This document shows, one piece after another, positions 1 to 8,125 of a stretch of 64,000 nt of DNA (within the stretch, counting starts at the first letter, position 1; each line of letters opens with the position of its first letter). The translations under genes and the position numbers were made by a program. The notes below the pieces were generated by a model. The model saw only the letters and a list, made by a program, of their open reading frames with translations. It was not told where the DNA came from and made no database searches. This DNA comes from an uncultured Bacteroidales bacterium (GTDB lineage: Bacteria > Bacteroidota > Bacteroidia > Bacteroidales > Paludibacteraceae), in the NCBI GenBank assembly GCA_900318245.1, contig ONJT01000012.1, positions 62,001-126,000 of the forward strand. The letters are read 5' to 3'.

Positions 1-134
1 CGGAATTTCTTGGAAGTGATACTATTTTCTATGTAAAAAGAAAAGCTTTAGACGAAGCAGTTATCTATGACAATACTGGATGGATCAAAAGCCAGTATGT
101 TGTTCGCGTGAAAGGCATCAAGAATGATTTGTAG
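1..134 (+). CDS. C-terminal end of an unidentified protein (cut by window edge)
   Basis: An open frame enters from the left edge and stops at TAG 132-134, giving the last 43 residues of a protein that ends VKGIKNDL. The visible part is mixed charged and aromatic, with an alternating pattern (TIFYVKRK, YVVRVKG) suggesting beta strands. No family can be recognised from so short a tail. It runs in the same direction as the following features but is separated from them by a long promoter and repeat region, so it is probably a separate transcription unit. Confidence 0.55.
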   Translation, partial: EFLGSDTIFYVKRKALDEAVIYDNTGWIKSQYVVRVKGIKNDL

Positions 135-174
135 CCACTCCATGAGCTAAGCAGTATATTCCGAATGTATGTAA

Positions 175-289
175 TTCGCGTGCGCGAAAGCAAAAAAATC
201 GACAAAAAACATAAATTCTTTTGTGTATTTCAATTTTTTGTTGTATCTTTGCAACCGATTAGCAGCGGCTAATGTTTCGCGCACGCGAA
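175..289. repeat. Inverted repeat pair bracketing a promoter (possible invertible segment)
   Basis: TTCGCGTGCGCGAAA at 175-189 recurs as its exact reverse complement at 275-289. Each arm is itself a palindrome (TTCGCG-TG-CGCGAA). The 85-bp segment between them contains the promoter at 220-251. Promoters bracketed by inverted repeats are the hallmark of phase-variable loci in Bacteroidales; a pair of operators for one regulator is the alternative. No recombinase gene is visible in the window. Confidence 0.5.
220..251 (+). promoter_or_regulatory. Bacteroidetes-type promoter inside the inverted repeats
   Basis: -33 element TTTG at 220-223, exactly 20 nt spacer, -7 element TATCTTTG at 244-251. 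Transcription would begin near 258 and run into the structured region 290-500. No convincing protein-coding frame begins there. Confidence 0.65.
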
Positions 290-331
290 CATAACATATT
301 ATTACTGACGAACCAATCAGTACATACATAA

Positions 332-429
332 GTCTGGCAGCTTATAAACAACGAATTAGATTGGCAATGCGTCAGTGCATACTTTGGTATGTACTGCTTT
401 TGCTTTCTTATTCGTGGGTTATGCCAGAC
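332..429 (+). ncRNA. Candidate structured RNA (nested stems)
   Basis: Three nested pairings are visible: GTCTGGCA 332-339 with TGCCAGAC 422-429; ACGAAT 351-356 with ATTCGT 410-415; and AGTGCATAC 374-382 with GTATGTACT 387-395 (one G-U pair, 4-nt loop). It lies about 75 nt downstream of the promoter at 220-251, and a T-rich run follows at 460-470. This could be a small RNA or a leader; no known family is recognised. Confidence 0.35.
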
Positions 430-537
430 ACCCGTATGTACGAAAGCATAAGCAGTATTTTTTTTGTATGCTGCTTTGAGATAAAATATGATCTTTGACG
501 TATTGGATTACCGTAAAAAGGTCGAAATTTGAAACAA

Positions 538-611
538 TCGGAGCAAAAATGCAAAATTATTCGGAGTGAAATTATTAAAAAGTTCGGAATAAAATTACAA
601 AAATATTCGGA
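538..611 (+). repeat. Four 23-bp iterons upstream of the ATPase pseudogene promoter
   Basis: The core TCGGA begins at 538, 561, 584 and 607, exactly 23 bp apart, each followed by an A/T-rich filler such as ATAAAATTACAAAAA. The array abuts the -33 box of the promoter at 616-647. Direct repeats at this place suggest binding of a multimeric DNA-binding protein. Confidence 0.6.
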
Positions 612-615
612 ATTA

Positions 616-647
616 TTTGCGCATATCAAGTTTTTGTTGTACCTTTG
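616..647 (+). promoter_or_regulatory. Promoter of the DUF4143 ATPase pseudogene
   Basis: TTTG 616-619, 20-nt spacer, TACCTTTG 640-647. The predicted transcript start near 654 lies downstream of the ATG at 645, so translation starts at the ATG at 672. Confidence 0.75.
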
Positions 648-671
648 CAGCGATTTTTAAACGATATACGT

Positions 672-1701
672 ATGGAATACCTTGAACGAATTGATGACGA
701 GTTGCTCAAACGCAAATTACACAGTAGTGCAGCAGTGCTAATTGAAGGCCCCAAATGGTGTGGAAAAACCTCGACAGGTGCTCAGTTAGCTAAGAGTATC
801 ATATATATCCAAAATCCGGAGAAACACCACGCATGCTCGACGAATGGCAGACGATTCCGGTCCTGTGGGATGCTGTACGATTTGCAGCAGATCAACGGCA
901 ACAGATGAATCAGTTCATATTAACCGGTTCAGCAACACCTCTGGATGAAGAAGAGAATGAAGAGATGGAACATACCGGTACAGGACGAATCGCACGCCTG
1001 CGTATGCGACCAATGAGTCTCTGGGAGTCGAAGGAGTCGCGCGGACAAGTGTCGCTCAAAGCACTCTTCGATGGTACACAGCAGATGGGACTCTTCGAAA
1101 GTCCGCTTACGATTAAGGACATCGCTTATGTCATGTGTCGAGGCGGGATGAACTGGTGAACACGGATGTCAATCGTGTGGATGGTTCCGAAAAGGATCCT
1201 GACCGGGTGCGTGCGGTGTTACGCAGTTATGCGCGAAACATCTCCACTATGACAGCCGCTACTACGATCATGGCTGATGTGCGCGCGAACGATATCTCTA
1301 TCACCGACAAGACGCTTACCAGTTATTTGAGAGCGTTGCGTCGACTGTTTGTCATCGAGGATGCTAAGGCATGGCAACCGTCGTTACGCAGCAAGACTGG
1401 CATCCGTACATCCCACAAACGCCATTTCGTAGATACAAGCCTGGCAACAGCGGTATTAGAACTGAATCCGACAAGCGTGTTAGAGGACTTTAATCTGTTC
1501 GGATTCTTGTTCGAGGACTTTTGTTTGCGTGACGTGCGTGTCTATACTGATGCACTACGCGGAACCGTCTATCACTATCACGATAACTCTGATTTGGAGT
1601 CTGACTTGATCATCCGTTTGCACGATGGTCGATGGGCTGCGGTGGAAGTTAAAACCGGTAGCAAAGAGATTGAAGATGCCGCATTCCCATCGGTTGTCTA
1701 A
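672..1701 (+). pseudogene. DUF4143 / AAA_14-type ATPase, broken by internal deletions
   Basis: Three frames must be joined to read this family. Frame one, from ATG 672, gives a Walker A motif (EGPKWCGKTST) and runs to about 825. Frame two resumes at TPRMLDEW near 824 with the Walker B-like DEW and the sensor ILTGSA. Frame three, from about 1135, gives NTDVNRVDG, the DUF4143 region and a nuclease-like EVKTGSKEIE before stopping at 1701. Intact relatives have about 25 residues between YMQNP-like and TPR, about 40 residues after CRGG, and 40-50 more at the C terminus; all three segments are missing here. Codon usage is still gene-like, so decay looks recent. An intact relative lies at 57732-58982. 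Family assignment is confident; the deletion sizes are estimates from memory of the family. Confidence 0.85.
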
Positions 1702-1736
1702 AGCCATAAATAGAATAATTTAGATTTCGACCTAAC

Positions 1737-1776
1737 AAAAAGCGGTAATCCAAAGCGGTTCACCGCTTTTTCGTTT
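1737..1776 (+). terminator. Stem-loop terminator with alternative pairings
   Basis: AAAAAGCGGT 1737-1746 pairs perfectly with ACCGCTTTTT 1762-1771. The internal copy AAAGCGGT 1752-1759 can pair with the same right arm through a 2-nt loop. A T-rich tail follows. It closes the ATPase pseudogene unit. Confidence 0.65.
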
Positions 1777-1920
1777 TATAATGGGGCGAAAGGATTCTCC
1801 TCCACACCGACCGATGAGCGGGAGAAGAGCGGCACAAGACCGAGAAACGAAAAGCAAAAAATATTCCGGCGAAACCTCCTGCCAAATAATAAAATGGAGG
1901 AAATCTTAAATTTTAAAATT

Positions 1921-2076
1921 ATGGCACGTTATTTAGTAAAGTTCAAATTAGGTTCAACCACTTATGAAAGGTTCTTGGACTTAAGTTTTGGAGATAAGTA
2001 TGAAGCAAAAGATGTGCTTTGCAGTCAAAGTCCAGTATATAATAATGCTGAAGTATTAAGTGTAACTTTAGGATAA
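1921..2076 (+). CDS. Small hypothetical protein, 51 aa
   Basis: The frame starts MARYLVKFKLG at 1921; an upstream in-frame ATG at 1894 would add a low-complexity MEEILNFKI segment and is less likely. The product is a small, apparently soluble beta-type domain with no signal peptide, membrane segment or cysteine pair. It begins a same-strand series in which the next gene starts 8 nt after its stop, so it is probably the first gene of the accessory operon. No family recognised. Confidence 0.5.
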   Translation: MARYLVKFKLGSTTYERFLDLSFGDKYEAKDVLCSQSPVYNNAEVLSVTLG

Positions 2077-2084
2077 AAAAATCT

Positions 2085-3197
2085 ATGGCACTAATTGATG
2101 TAATTAGTATTGAATCCAACGACCAAGAGCTTGTTGCCAAATTCCCATCTGACGATTTACGTCTTGGTTCGCAATTGGTTGTACACCCGACCCAAACAGC
2201 GTTCTTCGTGCATGGAGGTAAAATCTGTGATGAGTTTACCGCAGGCACATATACGCTCAAGAATGAAGAACTGCCACTCCTCAACAAACTGATCAATCTC
2301 CCATTCGGAGGTGATTCTCCTTTTAAAGCGGAGGTCTGGTTTATCAGTCAACTGCATAAATTGGATATTAAATGGGGAACTACGCAGCCTATGCAGTTGG
2401 AAGACCCGCGATACAAGATTATTGTTCCTGTGCGCGCCTACGGGCAATATGGTTTTAGAGTGGCTACTCCACGCACATTCCTTGAAACACTTGTCGGCAA
2501 CATGACAGCCTTCTCTTCTGACAAAGTAGAGCAGTATTTCAAAGGGAAAATAGTCATGCAACTCTCGGCACTTATCGCGCAGAAGATTGCAAAAGACAAT
2601 GTCTCTATTCTCGATGTAAACACGCAACTGATAGATATGTCTGCCTTCTGCCAACAGCAACTGAATCAATCTTTTGCGAAGTATGGCATTGAGTTGGTGG
2701 ACTTTAATATAATGTCTGTCAATGTGCCAGAAGAGGACCCAAGTCTGCAACGATTGAAGGAAGCCAAAGATCTTGCTGCAAGACTCCAAGTAACCGGTAA
2801 GGATGTGTATCAGATGGAGCGCAGTTTTGATGTTTTGGAAACAGCGGCAGGCAATACGGGTACAGGTGGTCAAATGATGGCTATGGGAGCAGGTCTTGGC
2901 GCAGGCGTAGGAGTCGGTTCTACGATTGGAGGCATGGCAGGACAAATGATTAATACCAACCCTGTTGCCCCGCCGCCGATCTCACAACAGCAAACTTATT
3001 TTGTATATGTCAATGGGCAGCAGTTAGCTAACCAAACGATGCAAACTATCTCTGCCATGCTCCAACAAGGAAACATCAATGCAGATACGCTTGTTTGGAA
3101 AGCCGGCATGGCAACATGGCTGCCGCTCTCACAAATGCCGGAACTTGCTGGAATACTCAATCAGCAAACTCCGCCACCTATTCCACCTCAAAACTAA
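2085..3197 (+). CDS. SPFH-domain protein with C-terminal GYF_2 domain
   Basis: 370 aa. Residues of about 20-245 match the SPFH/Band 7 type often annotated as virion core or YdjI-like protein: an N-terminal beta region (VHPTQTAFFVHGGKI), a DPRYKIIVPVRAYGQYGFRV core, and a helical tail (LQRLKEAKDLAARL). A glycine/methionine-rich linker (about 265-290) follows, then a GYF_2 module at about 305-355 with the typical WKAGMATWLPLSQMPEL. There is no signal peptide. SPFH proteins form membrane-associated oligomers, and GYF_2 domains are usual in such membrane or protein-binding contexts. The next gene is a four-helix membrane protein 7 nt downstream, and zinc-ribbon proteins follow, so the set probably acts together at the inner membrane. 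The biological role is unknown. Confidence 0.85.
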   Translation: MALIDVISIESNDQELVAKFPSDDLRLGSQLVVHPTQTAFFVHGGKICDEFTAGTYTLKNEELPLLNKLINLPFGGDSPFKAEVWFISQLHKLDIKWGTTQPMQLEDPRYKIIVPVRAYGQYGFRVATPRTFLETLVGNMTAFSSDKVEQYFKGKIVMQLSALIAQKIAKDNVSILDVNTQLIDMSAFCQQQLNQSFAKYGIELVDFNIMSVNVPEEDPSLQRLKEAKDLAARLQVTGKDVYQMERSFDVLETAAGNTGTGGQMMAMGAGLGAGVGVGSTIGGMAGQMINTNPVAPPPISQQQTYFVYVNGQQLANQTMQTISAMLQQGNINADTLVWKAGMATWLPLSQMPELAGILNQQTPPPIPPQN

Positions 3198-3204
3198 TAA
3201 CACC

Positions 3205-3552
3205 ATGAAAAAGACAATTCTTATACTTGGAGGCTTAGCGTTTATCGTCAATGTGCTCTTCGGATTATTACTATCCGGATATTCCTATTTTAACATAGGA
3301 GTTAATTGCGGAGTAATCGCTTTAAATACGGCTCTGCTCTTTTGCCTGTATCAATTCAATATGCGAGACGCATTTCGTATAGCGCTTTCATTCCTATTTG
3401 TGATAGTGGGTATGATTGAGTTGATACTTGGCAGTCTCATGCAGCAACATCTGCAAGATAATGCGTGCCTAATCGCCATTCTTATTCTCTTATTCGCAGA
3501 AATATCACTATTTGTGATAGTTAACATATTGTCTAGCAAAATAAAAAAGTGA
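3205..3552 (+). CDS. Small integral membrane protein, four predicted helices
   Basis: 115 aa starting MKKTILILGG at 3205; the frame stays open further upstream only inside the previous gene. Four hydrophobic stretches (about 4-25, 30-50, 58-78, 88-110) leave almost no soluble domain, and the protein ends SSKIKK. It sits between the SPFH protein and a zinc-ribbon protein with 4-7 nt gaps, so co-transcription is likely. A degenerate copy of its last 70 bp occurs at 5156-5232. No family recognised. Confidence 0.7.
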   Translation: MKKTILILGGLAFIVNVLFGLLLSGYSYFNIGVNCGVIALNTALLFCLYQFNMRDAFRIALSFLFVIVGMIELILGSLMQQHLQDNACLIAILILLFAEISLFVIVNILSSKIKK

Positions 3553-3556
3553 AGTT

Positions 3557-5035
3557 ATGAAACTCCAATCTATTGTATGCCCTAATTGCGGTGCAACAAC
3601 TACAAAGAAAGATTACTGCGAATTCTGTGGTAGTTTCTTGGTTGGCAAGTTGGTTAAAGGTATTGATGTTAGTAGATATGCCGACGTTGTTCGAGATATA
3701 CCTATAGATAATGGAATCAAACGGATGTTAAAAACATTTACTAATATTAGCGATAATATTAGCGAAAAACAATGTAAGTTATTTTCATTAAACATTATAG
3801 ATGTTAGAAATAAAAATAAAATAATCCTTGTCGTCCAATGTTCTAAAAAGAATATCCAACTAACATATCCCCATGAGAGATTTGGAGCATTTGCGAATTG
3901 TTCAATGTATCCGCTTTTTGAGAAAAACAAAGTATCATTTGGGATGGACATTGATGGAACCGTAAAGTTTATAACTCAGTTTATCAATGAGTTATATCCG
4001 AATGCTGACACGTCATTTATTATATACGTATCTAATCCATATCTTTTAACATCTAATAATGATGAAGATGACACATCTTTCGTTGAAGAGGAAGACGATA
4101 GAGAGTATTTAGTAGAAGGTAAATACAATCGGAATGGCGATTTCGTGAAAGGGGTTTTTTATGAAAAATGGGATGAAGATAAATGGGATGAAGATGATGA
4201 ATATACTAATGAGATTGAAATATCAAGTGTTGACTTTAATTTGCAAACAATCGAGGCATTTGTTAATAAGGAGATAAAAGAATTAGATAGAATTGTAAAA
4301 GATAAACAAAAAAAATCGAACTCACGGAAAGAAGTAGAGAAGAAACTAGAACTACAATTATGTGATAAGAACTTTATTAATTGTGTGCTAAAGTTAGGTG
4401 ATTTTTATATAGAGGATTCAGTGTTCGTGACATTTGCTTGTTCTAAAAACTCAATTCACCTAAAATTTTCATATCATGGTGATCAAATAGAGTTTGGACG
4501 TTTGGGTGAAATAAGTCCGTATAAATGGCTTTTAGATTCTGACAAAAAACCATATTTAAAGTACGGAGATTGGTATATTGAAAAAAGATATATATTGGAA
4601 GCTTCGGATATAAAAAGAATCTCGGAGTCTCAAGACAAAAATGAATGCACCTTGCATCTATATGACAGATGGGGTAACACAAAAAACATATATAGTGAAC
4701 GATTACGAATGATTATTAGTGTTATTTGGCAAGCAGTAGAGGATCCGGTTGAAGGAATGAGTAAATTAGAGACACTCTGCTCAAAAAAAGATGAATACCA
4801 AAGAAATCGTCTAAAACGTGAATCATGGGAAACATGGGCTAAAATATGTTGGGGAATAGGGAGTTGTTTAACTTTGTTTGTTGGTGGTATATGGAGCCTA
4901 ATTGTTGGTAATTGCAATCCTCTTATTTGGTTTGCAGTTGTAACTATTTCGTTAGGAACTCTATGTTTAGTTAAGTTCATTGGATTACAATCAGATATTA
5001 AAGCATACGAATCGAAATATGGGAAGAGCTACTAA
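3557..5035 (+). CDS. Zinc-ribbon protein with C-terminal membrane hairpin
   Basis: 492 aa. The N terminus is a four-cysteine zinc ribbon (C8, C11, C21, C24: CPNC...CEFC). A long mixed domain follows with an acidic patch near 170-215. The C terminus (about 438-482) carries two hydrophobic segments around FVGGIWSLIVGNCNPLIW. The same GGIW...PLIW signature ends the protein at 6044-6952, and a zinc ribbon begins the one at 5408-6028, so those two genes look like a split version of this one. It is AT-rich compared with the core genes. No known family; probably an inner-membrane protein with cytoplasmic zinc ribbon. Confidence 0.75.
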   Translation: MKLQSIVCPNCGATTTKKDYCEFCGSFLVGKLVKGIDVSRYADVVRDIPIDNGIKRMLKTFTNISDNISEKQCKLFSLNIIDVRNKNKIILVVQCSKKNIQLTYPHERFGAFANCSMYPLFEKNKVSFGMDIDGTVKFITQFINELYPNADTSFIIYVSNPYLLTSNNDEDDTSFVEEEDDREYLVEGKYNRNGDFVKGVFYEKWDEDKWDEDDEYTNEIEISSVDFNLQTIEAFVNKEIKELDRIVKDKQKKSNSRKEVEKKLELQLCDKNFINCVLKLGDFYIEDSVFVTFACSKNSIHLKFSYHGDQIEFGRLGEISPYKWLLDSDKKPYLKYGDWYIEKRYILEASDIKRISESQDKNECTLHLYDRWGNTKNIYSERLRMIISVIWQAVEDPVEGMSKLETLCSKKDEYQRNRLKRESWETWAKICWGIGSCLTLFVGGIWSLIVGNCNPLIWFAVVTISLGTLCLVKFIGLQSDIKAYESKYGKSY

Positions 5036-5155
5036 CGAGTTCACATCGAGAACTTAGATAGAGTATGAACTTAAAGAAAAAAGATATGGTTAATAAAAGT
5101 ACTTTTGAAGAGTAATTACGAATAGCGATAAACGCATACTGAACAGGGGGAATAG

Positions 5156-5232
5156 CTCTCTATTATTCGCATAAATATCACTCATTGTGATAGTTAACAT
5201 ATTGTCTAACAAAATTTAAAAGTAAAATTATG
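5156..5232 (+). repeat. Degenerate copy of the end of the membrane-protein gene
   Basis: This stretch closely matches 3482-3559 (the last codons of the 115-aa membrane protein plus the gap to the next ATG). Shared stretches include GTGATAGTTAACATATTGTC and, allowing substitutions, ATTATTCGCATAAATATCACT. The reading frame is destroyed. It is the scar of a tandem duplication that also gave rise to the following zinc-ribbon genes; the rest of 5036-5155 shows only weak resemblance. Confidence 0.7.
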
Positions 5233-5397
5233 GAAGCAAAATTCAAAAAAGGTGACAAAGTTCATGTGGTTCCTGACATGGTTACAATCTATGAGGTGCA
5301 AGAAGTGAAAGAAACAGCTGTGGCTTTTTTCTACGATGTAAGCAATGGGAGTACTAAACTTACTGATGTCCCAGAAATGAATTTACAACTTGCTTAA
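5230..5397 (+). CDS. Small hypothetical protein, 55 aa
   Basis: Starts MEAKFKKGDKVHVVP at 5230 and stops at TAA 5395-5397, 10 nt before the next ATG. KGDKVHVVPDMVTIYEVQEV followed by a second beta strand resembles small SH3-like barrel proteins that begin with a KGDxV motif. The start lies exactly where the duplicated junction (5156-5232) aligns with the start of the 3557 gene, so it uses a duplicated translation start. Function unknown. Confidence 0.6.
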   Translation: MEAKFKKGDKVHVVPDMVTIYEVQEVKETAVAFFYDVSNGSTKLTDVPEMNLQLA

Positions 5398-5407
5398 TAC
5401 AAGAAAG

Positions 5408-6028
5408 ATGACCTGTCCTAATTGCGGAGCGGAAATGGAGCGGCATGCTTTTACGCATGTCTGCCCTTTCTGTAGCAGTATTTATGTGGCAGAAAGAATC
5501 GCTTCTCTTCCCAGATCTTGGCAACAACATACTGCATCATTCTATGACTACATACAACGAAATATTTCATACATTCAACATCACAGCGCGCTGGTAGATA
5601 TAAAGGAGTTATATGATAGTTTTGAAATTATCTCCTCTCAGCCATTTTATCCGAGAAAAAATGATTTGTCGTTGGATAAAACTATTGCGTTTAGGTGGTA
5701 TGCAAAGATATTGAAAAGAGGTATAGAAGTGCAGTTATTGGTTCAGACTCGACACTCTAATGCTCAGAATTTTATAAGTATTAAGATTCTAAACGAGGTA
5801 ATATCTTTATTGAACAAAGGGTACTTGGATGAAAAGTTGGCATTCTCGATCCCTTATCAAGATTTTGATTTTTTATGTAAAGCCAATGAGATTCTCATCG
5901 ATACAAATTTATGGTCTTGTGTGCACAGCAATACTTATAAAGATTTTGTAACATATAGCCGAAAATTCTACAACATGGTGATTGATAAGGAAAAGTATCA
6001 ATATACCATGCATCAAATTATTAATTAA
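5408..6028 (+). CDS. Zinc-ribbon hypothetical protein (split paralogue, N-terminal half)
   Basis: 206 aa beginning MTCPNCGAEM at 5408; a TTG at 5390 would overlap the previous gene and is not preferred. Four cysteines (C3, C6, C19, C22) form a zinc ribbon like that of the protein at 3557-5035. The remainder is an alpha/beta region without membrane segments. The next gene follows 15 nt later and carries the C-terminal membrane part found in the 3557 protein. Function unknown. Confidence 0.65.
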   Translation: MTCPNCGAEMERHAFTHVCPFCSSIYVAERIASLPRSWQQHTASFYDYIQRNISYIQHHSALVDIKELYDSFEIISSQPFYPRKNDLSLDKTIAFRWYAKILKRGIEVQLLVQTRHSNAQNFISIKILNEVISLLNKGYLDEKLAFSIPYQDFDFLCKANEILIDTNLWSCVHSNTYKDFVTYSRKFYNMVIDKEKYQYTMHQIIN

Positions 6029-6043
6029 TAATATTTTACTATT

Positions 6044-6952
6044 ATGGAAAATGAACTTATTTCTGTCAATCATGACATGTTTAAAGAAGAAACGGTTAAA
6101 CGTTTCAATTATGGATTTGATGGCGAAATCATGGACTACATTTCAATTGTAGGGGAGTATTTACCACAATATGCAGATTCCGAATACACATTTGTAACTT
6201 CATTCGACAAATACTGCTGCATGGATGAATATAATGCAAGTTTCGACGTGTTTTCTAAATCTAATGCATTCAAAGATCAGATTTTTATTCAATTATATTA
6301 TGATCAAGTTGAAAGTCTGCTTCAAGGTCCCGCATTGGATAAAATTGACAAGGGGGAATTTGTCTTACGTATAAACGATACCAATATCACGTTACAAAGA
6401 TATAGTATTGACAAACAGAGAGATAGTCGTGGAGGACTGAATGTAACGATACTATATGAAATATCGAAAGAAATGTTAAAACAAATAGCTGATGCTAAGC
6501 AATTGTATGTACGTGTTCCTTTAATGATAGATGTGCAACAAGTAGAGCATGAGAATCCCTGGCGGAAAGATGTTCAAAAAGACTACGAACGTGAATGTAA
6601 GAGTTTTCAACTAATGTGCAGATTGTTCTACGCGGCTGCTATAGACGAAACGGCATATCCGGGACTTATTGAAAAAGAAATAGAAGTTTTAACAGAAACA
6701 AAAAGAGCACATGAGCAAAGGGGACAAGAAGCACATGAATGGGCAGAGCAACAGAAGAAAAAGGAGGAAAATGTGAAAAGAAAACGAGAGATTGGAGACA
6801 ATATGCTAGGGATGGCAGGGGGAGGCTATCCTCTAGCTCTAATAGTAGGCGGTATTTGGGGGTTTATGATATCCAGTTGGGCTCCATTAATATGGTTGCT
6901 TGTGCTTGTTACAGTCATATTAATTATAATGGCCATTATACGGAAAAATTAA
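6044..6952 (+). CDS. Hypothetical membrane-anchored protein (split paralogue, C-terminal half)
   Basis: 302 aa. Residues 1-215 are a soluble domain; about 218-250 is a charged coiled coil (EQQKKKEENVKRKRE); about 258-300 holds two hydrophobic segments with VGGIWGF...APLIW, matching the C terminus of the zinc-ribbon protein at 3557-5035. Together with the preceding 206-aa protein it reproduces that protein's layout. It lies in the same operon-like series. No named family. Confidence 0.65.
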   Translation: MENELISVNHDMFKEETVKRFNYGFDGEIMDYISIVGEYLPQYADSEYTFVTSFDKYCCMDEYNASFDVFSKSNAFKDQIFIQLYYDQVESLLQGPALDKIDKGEFVLRINDTNITLQRYSIDKQRDSRGGLNVTILYEISKEMLKQIADAKQLYVRVPLMIDVQQVEHENPWRKDVQKDYERECKSFQLMCRLFYAAAIDETAYPGLIEKEIEVLTETKRAHEQRGQEAHEWAEQQKKKEENVKRKREIGDNMLGMAGGGYPLALIVGGIWGFMISSWAPLIWLLVLVTVILIIMAIIRKN

Positions 6953-7021
6953 TAACAAATACTTATATTATTTCTGTTAATTTAGTTTATTGATGGTTGC
7001 TTTTTATAAAGAGATTTGTGC

Positions 7022-8110
7022 ATGCGTTCACCACTAAAAAAGAAGATTATTAAAGATAGACATATAATTCATGGTTGCGAGAATATGTTACAATTATATG
7101 AAGACTTACCCATACAAATAGAGGAAGTCTCAAAATTTATTGACAAGTATAGCCAGACACCGCAACTTAGATTCTTTATCTCTCTAGTTAATGAAAAACA
7201 TGATTCCGCGGTACTGCAAAAGAGTTTATATAAATACAAGTATTCATCAATTACTGTTGTAAAAAATCGATCCATTTATGTTGTGTTAAAAGATTTAAAA
7301 CACAGAGAAACCGCCTCGGCTGCTCGGAACGAATTGAAACAACGATTTTTAGGACAAGAATATGTGATACAAATAAAAATATTAAAAAAACTATTTTCCC
7401 ATAACAAGATTTCTGCTCGCTTGGCAATTCTGCTAATGGCACAAAATAACATATGGGAGGACTGGACTTTAGAGAATATAATAAATGAATTACAATCAGA
7501 CAAGGGTGTTACGACGACAATAAAATCTGCAGGAATTGAAATCATTGTAAGAAATGCTTCTAAAGACTTACTTCATCAGTATCGGGATTTTGTTAATAAT
7601 TATTTGCCATACCACTTTCGATGTTTAAATGGATTTGAGGAGTATATTGACAAGTCTAGATTATTTCCGATGGAATATCTCGATTATTATTTTTCAACTC
7701 ATAGCAAAGTAGATGAAACAGTATATAGTAGAATTTATATTGGAACCATCAAACATGAAATATCAAATAAAAAATACTTGGAAATCAAAAGCAAAAAAAC
7801 GTGGATTCCATCTTTAGTCTCATTACTGAATACTCAGTTGTTTTTAGCACTAGCCACTAAACACAATCATGAGGAATGTATTCGTTGGTTGTACGCTCTC
7901 GATCGTGATATACAAAATATCATAAAAAATCATCCTTCGTGGAAAAATGTTTCATTAGGAGCGAATAGAACCACAGAGGAGATTGCGCGCGTCATGGAAT
8001 GTTTTTATTCTTGTGTGTTGGAATATATTGATGCGAGAAAAATGAATGATGATATAAGTGATTTTAGATTAACGATTTCAAAACCTAACGATGAAAGTTT
8101 ACCATTTTGA
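7022..8110 (+). CDS. Hypothetical protein, 362 aa
   Basis: The start is taken at ATG 7022 (MRSPLKKKIIKD); an alternative ATG at 7085 (MLQLYEDLPI) is possible. The protein is basic and helix-rich, with no cysteine pairs, signal peptide or membrane segment, and no catalytic motif that can be recognised. It is low in GC (frequent AAA, ATA and TTA codons), like its neighbours. The next gene starts 15 nt later. Function unknown; it may be a partner or target-recognition component of the SPFH/zinc-ribbon set. Confidence 0.6.
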   Translation: MRSPLKKKIIKDRHIIHGCENMLQLYEDLPIQIEEVSKFIDKYSQTPQLRFFISLVNEKHDSAVLQKSLYKYKYSSITVVKNRSIYVVLKDLKHRETASAARNELKQRFLGQEYVIQIKILKKLFSHNKISARLAILLMAQNNIWEDWTLENIINELQSDKGVTTTIKSAGIEIIVRNASKDLLHQYRDFVNNYLPYHFRCLNGFEEYIDKSRLFPMEYLDYYFSTHSKVDETVYSRIYIGTIKHEISNKKYLEIKSKKTWIPSLVSLLNTQLFLALATKHNHEECIRWLYALDRDIQNIIKNHPSWKNVSLGANRTTEEIARVMECFYSCVLEYIDARKMNDDISDFRLTISKPNDESLPF

Positions 8111-8125
8111 TTAGTTAAAACATAT

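Noticed and set aside
2085-3197. Prophage origin suggested by the virion core protein label of SPFH/YdjI homologues
   Set aside because: No capsid, tail, terminase or integrase genes are nearby; the label is a historical annotation name.
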